From NCBI GenBank assembly GCA_009699565.1, contig WLNX01000073.1:1-8224 (forward strand): a stretch of 8,224 nucleotides of DNA, given 5' to 3'. Positions within the stretch are counted from its first letter, which is position 1; every line of letters begins with the position of its first letter. Below are positions 5,949-8,224 of the stretch, in pieces. The translations under genes and the position numbers were made by a program. Under the pieces are notes generated by a model that was given only the letters and a program-made list of their open reading frames with translations, was not told the DNA's origin and searched no databases. The DNA comes from Actinomycetota bacterium (GTDB lineage: Bacteria > Actinomycetota > Thermoleophilia > Solirubrobacterales > Solirubrobacteraceae).

Positions 5949-6779
5949 GTGTCAACACTCGAAGCGATCGTCCTCGGCATTGTCCAAGGGCTGACCGAGT
6001 TCCTCCCGATCTCCAGCACCGGCCACATTCTTTACGTGCCCGCGCTTGCCGGTTGGCCCGACCCGGGCGCAGCTTTCAGCGCCGTCATCCAGCTCGGCAC
6101 GATGGCCGCCGTGCTCGTCTACTTTCGCGCCGAACTCTGGCGGATGGCGGTCGCCTTCCTCAAGTCGTTCACCGGCGACCACCCGCTCTGGCGCAGCGCG
6201 GATACCGACGGCAGGCTCGGCTGGTACATCGTGCTCGGCACGATCCCGATCTCGATCGTCGGGCTCGTCTTCAAAGATCAGATCGAGAACAACGTCCGCA
6301 CGATCTCGCTGGTCGCGACGGTGATGATCCTTTTCAGCTTCGTGCTGATGGCCGCCGACCTGCGCGGAGCCCAGAACCGCGACGTCAAGGAGCTGACGCT
6401 GCGCGACGGGATCATCATCGGCCTCTTCCAGGCTCTCGCCCTGATCCCCGGCGTCAGCCGCTCTGGCTCGACGATCTCGGGCGGACTCTTCCTCGGCTTG
6501 GACCGAGAGTCCGCTACCCGCTACTCGTTCCTGCTTTCGGTCCCGGCGGTGGTCCTCTCCGGCATCTTCGAGCTGCGCAACATCGGCGACTCAACCGGCG
6601 CCTCGGTCGGCTTCGGGCCTACCGCGATCGCAACCGTTCTGGCCTTCGTCACCGGCTACGCCGCGATCGCCTTCCTGCTGCGCTTCGTGAGGACGCACAA
6701 CTTCAGCGTCTTCGTCGTCTACCGCGTTGCGGTCGGCGTGCTGATGCTGGTGCTGGTCGCGGCCGGCGCCGTCAGCTAA
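5949..6779 (+). CDS. uppP: Undecaprenyl-diphosphate phosphatase (BacA/UppP)
   Basis: Integral membrane phosphatase that converts undecaprenyl pyrophosphate to undecaprenyl phosphate, recycling the lipid carrier for peptidoglycan and other envelope polymers; extra copies are known to give bacitracin resistance. The 276-residue product has the family's multi-helix pattern and both catalytic motifs: QGLTEFLPISSTGH at 13-26 with Glu17 and His26, and PGVSRSGST at 167-175 with Arg171. The inverted-repeat half-motif FSAVIQLGTMAAVL follows the first, and YSFLLSVPAV follows the second, as usual. The length is standard. The GTG at 5949 begins the conserved N-terminal helix directly and has TAAGG upstream. 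The gene is second in an operon behind the flavin oxidase, and its last 8 nt overlap the 3' end of holB on the other strand. Very secure call. Confidence 0.97.
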   Translation: MSTLEAIVLGIVQGLTEFLPISSTGHILYVPALAGWPDPGAAFSAVIQLGTMAAVLVYFRAELWRMAVAFLKSFTGDHPLWRSADTDGRLGWYIVLGTIPISIVGLVFKDQIENNVRTISLVATVMILFSFVLMAADLRGAQNRDVKELTLRDGIIIGLFQALALIPGVSRSGSTISGGLFLGLDRESATRYSFLLSVPAVVLSGIFELRNIGDSTGASVGFGPTAIATVLAFVTGYAAIAFLLRFVRTHNFSVFVVYRVAVGVLMLVLVAAGAVS

Positions 6780-7884
6780 GCGTGCGCTCAAGCCGATAGG
6801 CGAGCGCCTCAAGCTGAAGCTGGTCGTCGGGGAAGATCGAAAGCGAAGCGCGCGTCTCGTCAATCAGCGAAATCGCCTCGCGCAGGCGGTGCGAGCTGAG
6901 CCCGTCGGCGTCCTTCTCCAGTTCGGCGCGGCGGTCAACGGCGTAGATCAGTTCGGGCGCGCCGTCAACGATGCAGGCAAGGTCGCGGTACCAGAGGCCG
7001 GCCAGCCGCAGGCCCTCGTCAAGCGCGGCCGTTCTCACCCGTCGCCAGACGCGGTGGGCATCTGCCTTGGCGTCCTTCTCGTACTTGTTGCGCTCGCGCT
7101 TTGGCAGCGTCTCGGCTTCGACCGCTGCCGCCTCGTTCAGCTCGTCCTCGGTCTTCGCCGCGAGCTGCTGCGCGTGGCCGATCAGCTTTGTCCACGGCTG
7201 CTCGGCGAGCCGGTGGTGGCGGGCGCAGCGGGCGAAGCGCTCGGCGTTGGCGCGCTGCTGGGCGCCGTCGCCGACGGCCATCGCGAGCGCCCGGTTGGCG
7301 TCGCCAAGCGCCAGCCGCGCGCAGGCCTGCGCCTGCTCGGGCCCGATCCCGCGGGCGCCGAGCTGCTGCTCGAGCTGCTCTTCGGTGGGCGCGTCGAAGC
7401 GGACCGCCAGGCAGCGCGAGACGATCGTCGGCAGCTCCTGCTCGGGGCGGTCGGTCAGCAGCACTATGTGTACATAGGAAGCTGGTTCCTCAAGCGTCTT
7501 CAGCATCCGGTTGGCGGCCTGGGCGTTCATCGTGTCGGCGCCCTCGATCACGAAGACGCGCTTGGTTGCTTCGAACGGCGTGCGCGCGGCGGCGGCCACG
7601 ACCGGCTCGTCGATGTCCTCTTTGCGCATCTCGCTCGCTCCGCTGGCACGCACCCAAGTCAGGTCGGGGTGCGACTCGCGCTCGGCGCGGTCGCGCACGC
7701 CCTCCGGGTTGCTCGCGCCCTGTGCCAGCAGTTCGGCCGCGAAGGCTCGCGCCGCCGCCGCCTTGCCGGCGCCGGGAGGGCCGTGGAAGAGGTAGGCGTG
7801 CGACGGGTTGCCGCCGGGAGCGAGCGCCGCACCAAGCACGGCCTGCGCGTGCGGGTGGCGTTCGATCGCGGCGAGCGTGGTCAT
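6772..7884 (-). CDS. holB: DNA polymerase III clamp loader, delta-prime subunit
   Basis: A 370-residue AAA+ fold subunit of the replicative clamp loader, which opens the beta sliding clamp onto primed DNA with the tau/gamma and delta subunits. Visible motifs: HAYLFHGPPGAGKAAAA with a P-loop at 35-42, VFVIEGADTMN at 110-120 (Walker B region), AANRMLKTLEEP at 123-134 (sensor 1 helix), and IVSRC at 154-158 with the Ser-Arg-Cys arginine finger. The C-terminal part is the helical collar domain, including a charged stretch near LPKRERNKYEKDAKAD. Two departures: Ala42 replaces the Walker A Thr/Ser, and the zinc-module region (about 53-73) has no cysteine, only Cys158 occurring in the first 160 residues. 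Delta-prime is commonly inactive as an ATPase, so a weakened P-loop is tolerable. The start ATG at 7884 has TACGAT 6 nt upstream. It is divergent from tmk. Confidence 0.93.
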   Translation of the reverse strand: MTTLAAIERHPHAQAVLGAALAPGGNPSHAYLFHGPPGAGKAAAARAFAAELLAQGASNPEGVRDRAERESHPDLTWVRASGASEMRKEDIDEPVVAAAARTPFEATKRVFVIEGADTMNAQAANRMLKTLEEPASYVHIVLLTDRPEQELPTIVSRCLAVRFDAPTEEQLEQQLGARGIGPEQAQACARLALGDANRALAMAVGDGAQQRANAERFARCARHHRLAEQPWTKLIGHAQQLAAKTEDELNEAAAVEAETLPKRERNKYEKDAKADAHRVWRRVRTAALDEGLRLAGLWYRDLACIVDGAPELIYAVDRRAELEKDADGLSSHRLREAISLIDETRASLSIFPDDQLQLEALAYRLERTLS

Positions 7885-7890
7885 TGGCTG

Positions 7891-7896
7891 ATCGTA
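7891..7896 (-). promoter_or_regulatory. Candidate -10 element of holB (leaderless)
   Basis: The minus strand reads TACGAT, close to the TATAAT consensus, ending 6 nt before the ATG at 7884. The intervening CAGCCA has no Shine-Dalgarno, which favours a leaderless message. The -35 position would fall at the first codons of tmk and shows no good match. Confidence 0.5.
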
Positions 7897-7904
7897 CGGG
7901 TACG
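7893..7904. repeat. Inverted repeat CGTAC-GG-GTACG between holB and tmk
   Basis: Two perfect 5-bp arms flank a 2-bp centre in the 32-bp divergent gap. The arms include the cores of both candidate -10 hexamers, so the symmetry may arise simply from two facing promoters, or it may be a regulator site controlling both genes. Confidence 0.4.
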
Positions 7905-7906
7905 CT
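7901..7906 (+). promoter_or_regulatory. Candidate -10 element of tmk
   Basis: TACGCT fits TANNNT. TGGTCA at 7878-7883, 17 bp upstream and inside the start of holB, matches TTGACA at four of six bases. The hexamer ends 10 nt before the ATG at 7917 but exactly 7 nt before an in-frame TTG at 7914, which would be the leaderless start if that geometry holds. Confidence 0.45.
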
Positions 7907-7916
7907 CGGCTCGTTG

Positions 7917-8224
7917 ATGGCTGGACGACTGATCACAATCGAAGGGCTCGACGGAGCCGGCAAGTCGACGCTGGTCGCGGGCCTCGTCGCCGAGCTTGAG
8001 GCGCGCTCGCTGCCGGTCGCGGCGCTGCGCGAGCCGGGCGGCGTGGAGCTGGCCGAGCGGCTTCGCGAGATCGTCAAGGACCCGCTTCTTCAGGTCAACT
8101 CGCGCGCCGAGGCGCTGATCTACGCCGCCGCCCGCGCCCAGCTCGTGAGCGAACTCGTTGAACCTCTGCTTGAAGCGGGCAACTATGTGCTGCTGGACCG
8201 TTACATAGATTCCTCGCTCGCCTA
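7917..8224 (+). CDS. tmk: Thymidylate kinase, N-terminal part (runs off right edge)
   Basis: Phosphorylates dTMP to dTDP with ATP in the dTTP pathway; cytosolic. The 102 whole codons present cover about half of the usual 200-210 residues. P-loop EGLDGAGKST at 9-18, REPGG at 38-42 (the dTMP-binding region), and LLDRYIDSSLA from about 92, the DR[YF] motif that contacts the nucleotide. After REPGG, Val replaces the more common Thr. The start is either the ATG at 7917 or the TTG immediately before it at 7914; the conserved GRLITIEG begins at residue 3 from the ATG. No Shine-Dalgarno is seen. It is divergent from holB, another replication gene. Confidence 0.95.
   Translation, partial: MAGRLITIEGLDGAGKSTLVAGLVAELEARSLPVAALREPGGVELAERLREIVKDPLLQVNSRAEALIYAAARAQLVSELVEPLLEAGNYVLLDRYIDSSLA

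Noticed and set aside
6053..6799. Second plus-strand frame inside uppP, 248 codons
   Set aside because: Arg-rich out-of-frame reading of uppP, whose catalytic motifs are in the other frame.
6889..7917. Plus-strand open frame of 342 codons antisense to holB
   Set aside because: Repetitive Arg/Leu/Gly/Ala composition with no recognisable motif; explained by high-GC third positions of holB.
1..8224. CRISPR array, insertion sequence, toxin-antitoxin pair, phage or defence genes
   Set aside because: No repeated spacer units, transposase or integrase motifs, terminal repeats or paired small genes were found on either strand.

Overview
This is a high-GC, gene-dense bacterial chromosome segment. 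It suggests an actinobacterium, possibly a Thermoleophilia/Solirubrobacterales-type lineage. The reasons are the GC-rich coding sequence with frequent GTG starts, TANNNT -10-like hexamers placed 6-7 nt before start codons (leaderless style), a PHP protein with a DLQSHST motif, and a delta-prime clamp-loader subunit without its cysteine zinc module. The lineage is an inference from general recall; no marker gene fixes it.

Layout from left to right. (1) Positions 2-2002, plus strand: the 3' part of a FUSC-type integral membrane protein whose start lies off the left edge. (2) Positions 2106-3443, all minus strand, read right to left: a small CxxC-containing protein of unknown function (3443-3036), tRNA-Thr(CGU) (2954-2882), and a glutathione S-transferase-fold protein (2864-2106) that faces the FUSC gene tail to tail. 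(3) Positions 3497-4369, plus: a PHP-domain phosphoesterase, divergent from the CxxC gene. (4) Positions 4412-5938, plus: a Tat-exported, probably bicovalent FAD oxidase of the berberine-bridge type, followed after 10 nt by uppP (5949-6779), probably in one operon. (5) Positions 7884-6772, minus: holB (delta-prime), overlapping the end of uppP by 8 nt. (6) From 7917, plus: the start of tmk, divergent from holB across a 32-nt gap.

Working together: UppP recycles undecaprenyl pyrophosphate for cell-envelope synthesis, while HolB and Tmk serve DNA replication and dTTP supply, and those two share a very compact divergent promoter region. The PHP enzyme probably degrades small nucleotides. The GST-like protein, the flavin oxidase and the FUSC protein look like accessory detoxification or secondary oxidation functions, without evidence that they form one pathway.

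I see no CRISPR array, insertion sequence, phage gene or defence system, and no gene-free stretch longer than about 100 bases. The most unusual signals are at the gene starts (recurrent leaderless-type promoters, a back-to-back promoter palindrome at holB/tmk) and in lost catalytic or structural residues (Gln for the first PHP histidine; a delta-prime without zinc cysteines and with an altered Walker A). I do not see a convincing new multi-gene system.
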